From: FEN-1219 sp036563665
GTDB taxonomy: Bacteria; Pseudomonadota; Gammaproteobacteria; Steroidobacterales; Rariloculaceae
DNA length: 64,000 nt
Reading direction: 5' to 3'
NCBI GenBank assembly: GCA_036563665.1
Contig: DATCLY010000093.1
Coordinates: forward strand, 1 to 64,000
Below are positions 15,274-23,134 of this stretch, piece by piece. Numbering within the stretch: the stretch's first letter is position 1; every line of letters begins with the position of its first letter. Made by a program: the position numbers and the translations under genes. A model generated the notes under the pieces. It saw only the letters and a program-made list of their open reading frames with translations, was not told where the DNA came from and made no database searches.

Positions 15274-18174
15274 TCAAGGCAGCGCGTCGGCCAGCACGCG
15301 CGCGACGTGCAGGGCCTCGCGGCCCGCGCCGTCGTGGATCTGGTGGCGGCAGCTCGTGCCGTCCGCCACCACGAGCGTGTCCGCGTCGGCCGCGCGCACC
15401 GCCGGCAGCAGCGCCGCCTCGGCCATGCGCATCGACACGTCGTAGTGCTCCGCTTCGTAGCCGAACGCGCCGGCCATGCCGCAGCAGCTCGACTGGATCG
15501 TCTCGACGGCGAGGCCGGGCACGAGCCGCAGCGCGCCCGTGACGGCGCCCATCGTGCCGAACGCCTTCTGATGGCAGTGGCCGTGGACGAGCGCGCGGCG
15601 CGCCCGCGGCGCGGCGAACGGCAGGGCCCTGCCGGCGTCGTGGTCGCGCAGCACGAGCTCCTCGAGGAGCAGCGCGCGGCTCGCGACGCTGCGTGCCTCC
15701 GGGCCCGGAACCAGCACGAGATACTCGTCCCGCAGGCCGAGCAGACAGGACGGCTCGAGCCCCACGATGGCGGCGCCCCGCGCGGCGTGGGGCGCCAGCA
15801 CGGCGAGCAGCTGCCGGGCCGCTGCACGCGCCTCGTCGACCATCCCATAAGCGAGATAGGTTCGTCCGCAACATAGCGGGCGGCCGTCGGGGGCGGCGGC
15901 CGCCGTCACGCGATGGCCGCCGGCCGCGAGCACCTTGAGCGCCGCGCGCAGGTTCTCGGGCTCGAAATACATATTAAATGTGTCGGCTAGCAGCACCACG
16001 TCGGGCTCGCCCTCGGCCGCCGGGATCTCGGAGAGCCGGAAATAGTCGCGCCGCCAGCGGGGCAGGCGGCGATTGCGGGCGATGCCGAGCAAGGCCGCGG
16101 ACAGCGCGCGCGCCCCGGGCAGCCGGTCGCGGAGGTTCGCGGCGGGCGCGAGCTTCGCGACGCTGGCGGCGTACCGGGGCAGGTGGGCGATGAGCTTGCT
16201 GCGCAGCGAACGCGGGCGGCGCTTGTGGTACTGGTGCAGAAACTCCACTTTCATGGCCGCCATGTCCACGCCCGTGGGGCACTCGCGCTTGCACCCCTTG
16301 CACGCGACGCAGAGCTCCATCGTGCGATACATGTCGTCCGCGTAGAGCGCGTCCGGCCCGAGCTGGCCCGAGAGGGCGAGCCGCAGCGTGTTGGCGCGGC
16401 CGCGCGTGAGGTGCTGCTCGTCGAGCGTGACCCGGTACGAGGGACACATCGTGCCGGCGTCGAACTTGCGGCAGTGCCCGTTGTTGTTGCACATCTCCAC
16501 CGCGGCGGCGAAGCCGCGGCCCGCGTTGGCCGCGCCTACCTCGTGCTCGGACCAGTCGAGCCCCGTGTCGAGGTGCAGCGTTTCGTAATCGGGCTTGAAG
16601 CGGAACAGCGACCGGTCGTCCATGCGCGGCGGGGAGACGATCTTGCCGGGGTTCATGAGGCCGGCGGGATCGAACGCCTGCTTGATCTCGGCGAACGCGC
16701 GCGTGAGGCGCGGGCCGTAGATCGGCTCGATCCATTCGGAGCGCACGAGGCCGTCGCCGTGCTCGCCCGAGTACGATCCCTTGTACTCGCGCACGAGCGC
16801 GCACGCCTCCTCGGCGATGGCGCGCATCTTCTGCGCCCCCTCCGCGGAGCGCATGTCGAGCACGGGGCGCACGTGCAGGCAGCCGACGGACGCGTGCGCG
16901 TAGAACGTGCCGCGCGTGCCGTGCTTCGCGAACACCTCGTTGAGCCGCGCCGTGTAGTCCGCGAGGTGCTCGAGCGGCACCGCGCAGTCCTCGATGAACG
17001 AGACGGGTTTGCCGTCGCCCTTCATCGACATCATGATGTTGAGGCCGGCCTTGCGCATCTCCCACACGTCGCGCTGCAGCGCCGCGTCCTCGATCGGGAC
17101 CACGCTGCCGGGAAGCCCGAGGTCCGCCATGAGCTCGTCGAGCTGCGCGAGCTTGCGCACCTGCTCGCCGCGGTCGTCGCCGGCGAATTCCACGAGCAGG
17201 ATGGCGTCGGGCTCGCCGCGCACGGCACGTTCCACGGTGGAGCGGAACGCGGCGATGCTGCGCGACAGGTCGATCATCGTGCGGTCCACGAGCTCGACGG
17301 CGGCGGGCTCGAGCGTCACGATGTGGCGCGTGAGCTCCATCGCGCGGTGGAACGTGGGGAAGTGCACCACGCCCAGCGTCCGCGCATTCGGGAGCGGCGC
17401 GAGCTTGAGCTTGATCTTCTGGAAGTAAGCGAGCGTGCCCTCCGAGCCCACGAGGATGTGCGCGAGGTTGAAGGCCCCGGCGGAGGCCATGTCCAGGTTG
17501 TAGCCGGCCACGCGCCGCTGCACCTTGGGCACGCGGGCCTCGATCTCGTCCCGCTCGCGCAAGTAGAGCGCACGGACCGTTTCGGCGAGCCGCGCGCTCG
17601 CGCCGCCGCCACCTGAAGGCGCCGCCGCGGGCACCTCGCCGAAGACGTCGGTCTCGCCCGTGGAGAGCCAGGCCTCCACCGCGAGCACGTTGTGCACCAT
17701 GTTCCCGTAGCGCAGCGACCGGGCGCCGCAGCTGTTGTTGCCGGTCATGCCGCCGATGGTCGCCTGCGCCGCCGTGGACACGTCCACCGGGAACCAGAGG
17801 CCGTGCGGCTTGAGGCGCCGGTTCAGCTCGTCCAGCACGATGCCGGGCTCGACCCATGCCGTGCGCGCCTCGGTGTCGAGCTCGAGCAGTCGCGACAAGT
17901 GCTTGCTGCCGTCGACCACCAGCGCGCGGCCCACCGTCTGGCCGCACTGCGAGGTGCCGGCGCCGCGCGGCAGAATGGGCGTGCCCGTCTCCGCCGCGAT
18001 CTCGAGCGCCCGCCGCGCGGCCGCCGCGGTCCTCGGCACGACCACGCCGAGCGGCTCGATCTGATAGATCGAGGCGTCCGTCGAGTAGCGGCCGCGGGTG
18101 AAGGCATCGAAGAGCACCTCGCCTTCGACTTCGCGCTCGAGCCGCCTACGCAGCTCCGTGTGCAGTTGGGTCAT
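15274..18174 (-). CDS. FAD-linked / 4Fe-4S D-2-hydroxyacid dehydrogenase (YdiJ-like)
   Basis: A 966-residue protein with three parts. Residues about 40-260 form a PCMH-type FAD-binding domain (ILPRGAGTSQCGQTVG, TIGGMTGNNSCGARSLRYG). Residues about 260-520 form the FAD-oxidase C-terminal substrate domain, with HASVGCLHVRPVLD and GEHGDGLVRSEWIEP. The rest is an iron-sulfur part, with CNNNGHCRKFDAGTMCPS and CVACKGCKRECPTGVD, followed by a CCG-type C-terminal domain (CCGRTYLAYGM, SSCCGMAGAFGYE). This order and length match E. coli YdiJ, a D-2-hydroxyglutarate dehydrogenase, more than the shorter GlcD or Dld enzymes. It passes electrons to the quinone pool. The gene stands alone, divergent from the stressosome operon. 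Confidence 0.88.
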   Translation of the reverse strand: MTQLHTELRRRLEREVEGEVLFDAFTRGRYSTDASIYQIEPLGVVVPRTAAAARRALEIAAETGTPILPRGAGTSQCGQTVGRALVVDGSKHLSRLLELDTEARTAWVEPGIVLDELNRRLKPHGLWFPVDVSTAAQATIGGMTGNNSCGARSLRYGNMVHNVLAVEAWLSTGETDVFGEVPAAAPSGGGGASARLAETVRALYLRERDEIEARVPKVQRRVAGYNLDMASAGAFNLAHILVGSEGTLAYFQKIKLKLAPLPNARTLGVVHFPTFHRAMELTRHIVTLEPAAVELVDRTMIDLSRSIAAFRSTVERAVRGEPDAILLVEFAGDDRGEQVRKLAQLDELMADLGLPGSVVPIEDAALQRDVWEMRKAGLNIMMSMKGDGKPVSFIEDCAVPLEHLADYTARLNEVFAKHGTRGTFYAHASVGCLHVRPVLDMRSAEGAQKMRAIAEEACALVREYKGSYSGEHGDGLVRSEWIEPIYGPRLTRAFAEIKQAFDPAGLMNPGKIVSPPRMDDRSLFRFKPDYETLHLDTGLDWSEHEVGAANAGRGFAAAVEMCNNNGHCRKFDAGTMCPSYRVTLDEQHLTRGRANTLRLALSGQLGPDALYADDMYRTMELCVACKGCKRECPTGVDMAAMKVEFLHQYHKRRPRSLRSKLIAHLPRYAASVAKLAPAANLRDRLPGARALSAALLGIARNRRLPRWRRDYFRLSEIPAAEGEPDVVLLADTFNMYFEPENLRAALKVLAAGGHRVTAAAAPDGRPLCCGRTYLAYGMVDEARAAARQLLAVLAPHAARGAAIVGLEPSCLLGLRDEYLVLVPGPEARSVASRALLLEELVLRDHDAGRALPFAAPRARRALVHGHCHQKAFGTMGAVTGALRLVPGLAVETIQSSCCGMAGAFGYEAEHYDVSMRMAEAALLPAVRAADADTLVVADGTSCRHQIHDGAGREALHVARVLADALP

Positions 18175-18402
18175 TGCCGGGAACGGTGTCCTGCGCCCTG
18201 CCGCGGCGCGGTGGCGAATGGTAACCCGAAGCGGCCCGATTCATGCTTTACCGCACCGAATGCGACATCCGCACGGTGTCGAGCAGGGCCCGCCCGCCGA
18301 GCCGCGTCCGGCAATCGCGGAGCCGGAGGCCGGCAATGCCGCGCGGGGCCCGCTCTCGCCGACATCCCACCGGAGCCGGAGGCCCCGCTCCTGGAGAACT
18401 GC

Positions 18403-19260
18403 ATGGCGACATCGAAGATTCCAGAAATTGTGAGGAAACACGAGGCGCAGATTCTCGAGGAGTGGCTCGCGCTGCAGCAATCGTCGTCGGGCGGCGCCGG
18501 CAGCGCCGAGCGGCGCAACAGCTCCGCGAGCTTCCTGCGGCACTTCACGGCCGCGCTGCAGCACGGGACCACCAATGTCGGCGACAGGGCCTGGGCGGAC
18601 ACGCGCGAATTCCTCGGTCACCTGTCGCGTTCGCAAGCGCGGCTCGGTGCGAAGCCCACGGAAACCGCCTGGTTCGTGCTGTCGCTGAAGCAGCCGATCT
18701 TCGGCCGTCTGCGCGCCGAGATCCTGGAGCCGGCCGTGCTCGGCGAGGAGATCTGGACGGCCACCCGGCTGCTCGATGCCCTCGGTCTCTACACGAGCGA
18801 GGTGTATCAGCGCAGCCGCGAGGAAGTCATCGCGCGTCAGCAGCAGGAGCTGATGGAGCTCTCGACGCCGGTCACCCGGCTCTGGGAGGGCGTGCTCGCC
18901 GTGCCCCTGATCGGGACGCTCGACAGCGCGCGCACCCAGGTGGTGATGGAGTCGCTGCTCGAGGAAGTGGTCCGATCCGGCGCGTCGATCGCCGTCATCG
19001 ACATCACGGGCGTGCCCGCCGTGGACACGCTGGTGGCGCAGCACCTGCTGAAGACCGTCTCCGCCGCGAAGCTCATGGGCGCGGAGTGCGTGATCAGCGG
19101 CATCCGGCCGCAGATCGCGCAGACCGTCGTGCATCTCGGCGTGGATCTGGGCGGCGTGGTGACGAAGGCCACGCTCGCCGATGCGTTCCGCTACGCGCTC
19201 TGGCGCCTCGGCCTCCGGGTGGTGCCGGCCGAGCGCGCCCACGACGAGCGGAGGCCTTGA
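18403..19260 (+). CDS. rsbR: RsbR-type stressosome sensor/scaffold (RsbRD_N plus STAS)
   Basis: A 285-residue protein. The N-terminal helical part (EIVRKHEAQILEEWLALQQ) fits the RsbRD N-terminal, globin-like sensor domain. Residues about 160-275 are a STAS domain. The two threonines phosphorylated by RsbT in Bacillus RsbR have apparent equivalents here at T209 (in VDTLVAQHL) and T241 (in GIRPQIAQTVVHLG). RsbR and RsbS form the large stressosome complex in the cytoplasm and release RsbT on stress. The ATG has GGAG seven bases upstream. It is first in a tightly overlapping six-gene operon. Confidence 0.9.
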   Translation: MATSKIPEIVRKHEAQILEEWLALQQSSSGGAGSAERRNSSASFLRHFTAALQHGTTNVGDRAWADTREFLGHLSRSQARLGAKPTETAWFVLSLKQPIFGRLRAEILEPAVLGEEIWTATRLLDALGLYTSEVYQRSREEVIARQQQELMELSTPVTRLWEGVLAVPLIGTLDSARTQVVMESLLEEVVRSGASIAVIDITGVPAVDTLVAQHLLKTVSAAKLMGAECVISGIRPQIAQTVVHLGVDLGGVVTKATLADAFRYALWRLGLRVVPAERAHDERRP

Positions 19261-19262
19261 GG

Positions 19263-19634
19263 ATGGACAAGATTCCGATTCTCCGGATGGGAGAGCTGTT
19301 GCTCGTCACCATCCAGGTGGATCTGCACGACCGCATGGCGGTGCAGCTGCAGGACGACCTCACCGATCGCATCGTGCAAACGGGCGCCAAGGGAGTGCTG
19401 ATCGACATCTCGGCGCTCGAGGTCGTCGACTCGTTCATAGGCCGGATGCTGGGCAACCTCGCCGCGGTGTCGAGGGTGCTCGACGCGGAAACCGTGGTCG
19501 TCGGCATGCGGCCGGCCGTGGCAATCACGCTGGTGGAGCTCGGCCTCGAGTTGCCCGGCGTGCGCACCGCCTTGAACGTGGAGAGAGGCATGGAGCTCCT
19601 GGGAGGCGGGCACGTTGGACGTGCGCAAGGATGA
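19263..19634 (+). CDS. rsbS: RsbS-type STAS stressosome core protein
   Basis: A 123-residue single STAS-domain protein. DISALEVVDSFIGRMLGNL contains the serine (S57) that corresponds to the RsbT phosphorylation site of Bacillus RsbS (S59). It binds RsbR in the stressosome and holds RsbT until phosphorylated. The gene starts two bases after rsbR ends and overlaps rsbT by 20 bases, so stoichiometric expression is likely. Confidence 0.93.
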   Translation: MDKIPILRMGELLLVTIQVDLHDRMAVQLQDDLTDRIVQTGAKGVLIDISALEVVDSFIGRMLGNLAAVSRVLDAETVVVGMRPAVAITLVELGLELPGVRTALNVERGMELLGGGHVGRAQG

Positions 19635-20019
19635 GACGTACGAGCTACGCGCGTCGGAGGACATCGTGCGCATTCGCCAGCGGGCCCGGGCGTGGGCCGT
19701 CGAGATCGGCTTCAGCCTCGTCGACCAGACGAAGATCGTGACCGCGGCGAGCGAGCTCGCCCGTAACACGATCGACCACGGCAAGGGCGGAACGGCGCGT
19801 TTCCGTTACCTCGTGAACGGCGCGCGCAAGGGCTTGCGCCTCGACTTCACGGACCAAGGGCCCGGCATCCCCGACCTGCAGCTCGCGCTGCGCGACGGCT
19901 ACACGACCGGCACCGGGCTCGGTCTCGGGCTCTCCGGCTCGCGGCGTCTCATGAGCGAGTTCGAGATCGAATCGGCGCCGGGGAAGGGCACGCGGGTCAG
20001 CGTGACGCGCTGGACATGA
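19615..20019 (+). CDS. rsbT: RsbT-type serine/threonine kinase
   Basis: A 134-residue GHKL-fold kinase. The N-box (AASELARNTIDHG), G1 (DFTDQGPGIPD) and G2 (TGTGLGLGLSGSRRL) ATP-binding motifs are clear. The family phosphorylates RsbS and RsbR and then leaves the stressosome to activate a partner. The start is TTG at 19615 with GGAGG eight bases upstream; GTG at 19621 is an alternative. No sigma-B or RsbU-type gene is nearby, so its output here may be the phosphatase or kinases encoded next to it. Confidence 0.93.
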   Translation: MDVRKDETYELRASEDIVRIRQRARAWAVEIGFSLVDQTKIVTAASELARNTIDHGKGGTARFRYLVNGARKGLRLDFTDQGPGIPDLQLALRDGYTTGTGLGLGLSGSRRLMSEFEIESAPGKGTRVSVTRWT

Positions 20020-21023
20020 TGCATTCCTCGGCTTTCCGGCTGGGCGACCGTTCCAACGTCGCCGAGGTGCGCCGCGCGGTGCGGGAGCACGCCGCGCGTC
20101 TGGGCTGGGGCGAGAAGCCGCGCGCCGACGCGGAGATCGTGGCGACCGAGCTCGCCACCAACCTGTTGAAGCACGCGCGCGACGGTGTCATCGCGATCAC
20201 GAGCCATCCGGACGGGCGCAACGGCGTGCTGGCGCTCGTGTCCGTGGACCGCGGGCCGGGTATGAGCGACGTCGAGCAATGCCTGCGGGACGGATTCTCC
20301 ACGCGGGGCTCGCCGGGCACGGGCTTGGGCGCCGTGCGCCGCCTGTCGCAACGCTTCGATGTCTTCTCCGACCCTTCGGGCACCGTCGTGGCGGCGGAGC
20401 TCGAGCATACCTCGGGCACGGCCGGCGCGGACGCGCAGCCCCTGCCGTTCCGGGTGGGGGCCCTGTCGCTCGCGAAGGAGGGGGAGCCGGTGAGCGGCGA
20501 CGGCTGGGCGTGCCGCGCGCATCGGCGCGGCCTCGCGGTGCTGGTGTGCGACGGCCTGGGCCACGGCGTCGAGGCCTGCGCGGCGACGGCGCGCGCCATC
20601 GACGAGTTCCTGGACGGCGGCTGGGACACGCCGAAGGAGGCGCTCGCGGGCATCGACGCCACGCTCAAGAGCTCCCGGGGCGCCGCGGCGGCCGTGGCGC
20701 TGGTCGATCCCGAGGCGAAATCGGTGACCTACTGCGGGATCGGCAACATCGCCGCGGGCATTTTCGGCGCCGGGCGCGACCGGCGCCTCGTGTCCATGAA
20801 CGGCATCCTGGGCGGCGGGTCGCATCGGCTGACGGAGTTCCAGTACGAGTGGAGCGAGGGTTCCGTGCTGCTCGTGCACAGCGACGGAGTGAGCGCGCGC
20901 TGGCAGGCGCGTCGCTGGCCGGCGCTGTGGTCGCGGCACCCGGCCGCCATTGCGGGCGTCGTCTACCGCGACTGCGCCCGCGGCACGGACGATGCAGTGA
21001 TCGTGGCGGTGACGGGCAAATGA
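20016..21023 (+). CDS. Fusion of anti-sigma-type HATPase and RsbX-like PP2C phosphatase
   Basis: A 335-residue protein with two domains. Residues about 1-130 form a second GHKL ATPase/kinase-like domain (IVATELATNLLKHARDG, DRGPGMSD, GSPGTGLGAVRRLS), and residues about 145-335 a SpoIIE/RsbX-type PP2C phosphatase (AVLVCDGLGHGVEACAAT, YCGIGNIAAGIF, LLVHSDGVSARW). In Bacillus, RsbX is only the phosphatase, which resets RsbS and RsbR. Here a kinase-like domain is added to the same chain. ATGA overlaps join it to rsbT upstream and to the hybrid kinase downstream. Confidence 0.88.
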   Translation: MMHSSAFRLGDRSNVAEVRRAVREHAARLGWGEKPRADAEIVATELATNLLKHARDGVIAITSHPDGRNGVLALVSVDRGPGMSDVEQCLRDGFSTRGSPGTGLGAVRRLSQRFDVFSDPSGTVVAAELEHTSGTAGADAQPLPFRVGALSLAKEGEPVSGDGWACRAHRRGLAVLVCDGLGHGVEACAATARAIDEFLDGGWDTPKEALAGIDATLKSSRGAAAAVALVDPEAKSVTYCGIGNIAAGIFGAGRDRRLVSMNGILGGGSHRLTEFQYEWSEGSVLLVHSDGVSARWQARRWPALWSRHPAAIAGVVYRDCARGTDDAVIVAVTGK

Positions 21024-23134
21024 GTTGCCTACTGAGCCTCCGTCTGGGCGACGAGCCGAACATCGTCGCGGTTCGCCAGGCCGTGCGCCGCCTCACCGTC
21101 CTGCTGTCGCTCGACCACCACGACGAGGTCCGCATCACGACCGCCGTGTCGGAGCTCGTGCGCGCCGTTGCGCTGCCCGGGGCCGGCGGCCTGCTCGAGC
21201 TGTCGGTGCTCGACCGCGGGGCGACGCGACTGCTCTGCGTGACGGCGCAAGGGGCGGGCCTCGGCCGCGACGCGCCGGAGGAGTGCCGGCGCGCGGCCGC
21301 GGCGGCGACGAAGCTCTTGCAGCCGCTCGGCGGCGCGCCGGCCGAGCCCGCGCCGACGCTCAGGCTGTGCCGAGCGCTGCCGCCGGGCACTCCCGCCCTC
21401 ACGCCGGCCCGCGTTCGCCTCATCGCCCGCGAGGTGGAGCGCGCTTACGCGAGCAGCGAGCGGACGTGGCGCGAAGAGCTCGCCGAGCAGGCCCACGAGC
21501 TCTCCACCACGCTGCTCGAGCTCGAGCGCAAGCAGGAGGAGATCGCCACGCTCAACGTCGAGCTCGGCGACACCAATCGCGGCGTCATGGCGCTCTACGC
21601 CGAGCTCGACGAGCGCGCGAACCAGCTGCGCCGGGTGGACGAGGCCAAGACGCGGTTCTTCTCGCACGTGAGCCACGAGTTTCGGACGCCGCTGAACTCC
21701 ATCGTGGCGCTGTCGCGGCTGCTGCTCGAGGAGCGCGACGGCCCGCTCACGGCGGAGCAGGCGAAACAGGTGCGGCTCATCCGCGACGGCGCGGTCGAGC
21801 TGCTCGAGCTCGTGAGCGACGTGCTCGACCTCGCCAAGGTGGAGGCGGGCAAGAGCCAGGTGGTTGCTACACCGTTCTCCGTGCCCGCGTTGTTCGGCGC
21901 GCTGCGCGGGATGATGCGACCGCTGCTCGCCGCCTCGCCCGTGCGGCTCGAGTTCGACACGGCGGCGGCGCTGCCGCCGCTCGTGACCGACGAAGCCAAG
22001 GTGACGCAGATCCTGCGCAACCTGCTCTCGAATGCCGTGAAGTTCACGGAGCAGGGCTCCATCACCGTGAGCGCGCGGCTGCTGCCGGGCGGCGCCACGC
22101 TGCCGGCCCCGGGCGGCACGGTGGCCGAGGACAGCGTGCTGTTCTGCGTGCGGGACACGGGTATCGGCATCAGCGCGGCGGACCAGGACCTGATCTTCGA
22201 GGAGTTCTCCCAGGTGCGGCACGCCCTCCAGCGCAGAGTGCGCGGCACCGGCCTGGGCTTGCCGCTGTGCCGGCGGCTGGCGTCGCTGCTCGGCGGCAAC
22301 GTGTGGGTGGAAAGCGAGCTCGGCCACGGGTCCACGTTCTATCTGCTGCTGCCTCGCGTGCACCGCGATGCGCCGCCCGAAGCACTGCCGAGCGAGAACG
22401 TCGCGTCGGAGGAACCTTTGCTGATCGTGAGCGACCGTGCGGAGGAACGTGCGGCGTTCGAGGATGCGTTCGTCGACAGCGCCTTCACGCCCGTGCCGGC
22501 GAGCGTCGCGGACGTCACGCCCGACCTCGTCGCGGCCGTGCGTCCCGCGCTCGCCGTGGTCGACGCGGCGGCAAAGGAGCCCGCGCACGACGCCTTGACG
22601 CAGGCGGGCGTGCCGCTGCTCGTCGTGGGCGACGCGGCGCCCGCGGCAGCCGCGCGGCGTGCGCGCCGCGACCGGGACCTCGTCGAAGCCGCCTGTCGCA
22701 CGCTGCTCCGCGCGCAGCTCGAGGCGGTGCTCGTGATCGACGACGACCCGCGCTTCCGGACGGTGCTGAGCAGGCACCTCGAGCCGTTGTGCGGACGGGT
22801 CGTCGCCGCTGGCGATCCGCGCGCGGTCCTGCCGACGGCGGCGAGCGGCGGGATCGATTGCGTGGTGCTCGATCTGCTGATGCCGGAGATCGACGGCATG
22901 ACGCTCCTCGAGGAGCTGCGCCGCGACGGCGCCACCGCGGCGCTGCCGGTGCTCGTGTGCAGCTCGAAGTCGCTGGCGCCGGAGGAACGCGCGTCGCTGC
23001 GCGGCATGCGCGCGGCGTTCCTGCCGAAGGACGACTTCGACTCGGAGCGGCTCGCGCATGGCCTGCTCGAGGCGCTGCGCGCGGCGCGGCAGGGGGCCGG
23101 CGGGCGCCGAACGCGCGCCGAGGAGCATGCGTGA
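21020..23134 (+). CDS. Hybrid sensor histidine kinase with C-terminal receiver
   Basis: A 704-residue soluble protein with no membrane helices. Residues about 1-130 resemble a degenerate HATPase-like domain (LRLGDEPNIVAVRQAVRRL, similar in style to the preceding gene product). A coiled coil (about 140-205) leads to HisKA with FFSHVSHEFRTPLNS (His219), then HATPase_c (NLLSNAVKFTEQG, DTGIGISAAD, GTGLGLPLCRRL). After an atypical receiver-like stretch (about 465-560) comes a C-terminal receiver with acceptor Asp618 in LDLLMPEIDG. It starts inside the preceding stop codon (ATGA) and overlaps the next gene by four bases. It is a likely output element of the stressosome. Confidence 0.9.
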   Translation: MSCLLSLRLGDEPNIVAVRQAVRRLTVLLSLDHHDEVRITTAVSELVRAVALPGAGGLLELSVLDRGATRLLCVTAQGAGLGRDAPEECRRAAAAATKLLQPLGGAPAEPAPTLRLCRALPPGTPALTPARVRLIAREVERAYASSERTWREELAEQAHELSTTLLELERKQEEIATLNVELGDTNRGVMALYAELDERANQLRRVDEAKTRFFSHVSHEFRTPLNSIVALSRLLLEERDGPLTAEQAKQVRLIRDGAVELLELVSDVLDLAKVEAGKSQVVATPFSVPALFGALRGMMRPLLAASPVRLEFDTAAALPPLVTDEAKVTQILRNLLSNAVKFTEQGSITVSARLLPGGATLPAPGGTVAEDSVLFCVRDTGIGISAADQDLIFEEFSQVRHALQRRVRGTGLGLPLCRRLASLLGGNVWVESELGHGSTFYLLLPRVHRDAPPEALPSENVASEEPLLIVSDRAEERAAFEDAFVDSAFTPVPASVADVTPDLVAAVRPALAVVDAAAKEPAHDALTQAGVPLLVVGDAAPAAAARRARRDRDLVEAACRTLLRAQLEAVLVIDDDPRFRTVLSRHLEPLCGRVVAAGDPRAVLPTAASGGIDCVVLDLLMPEIDGMTLLEELRRDGATAALPVLVCSSKSLAPEERASLRGMRAAFLPKDDFDSERLAHGLLEALRAARQGAGGRRTRAEEHA

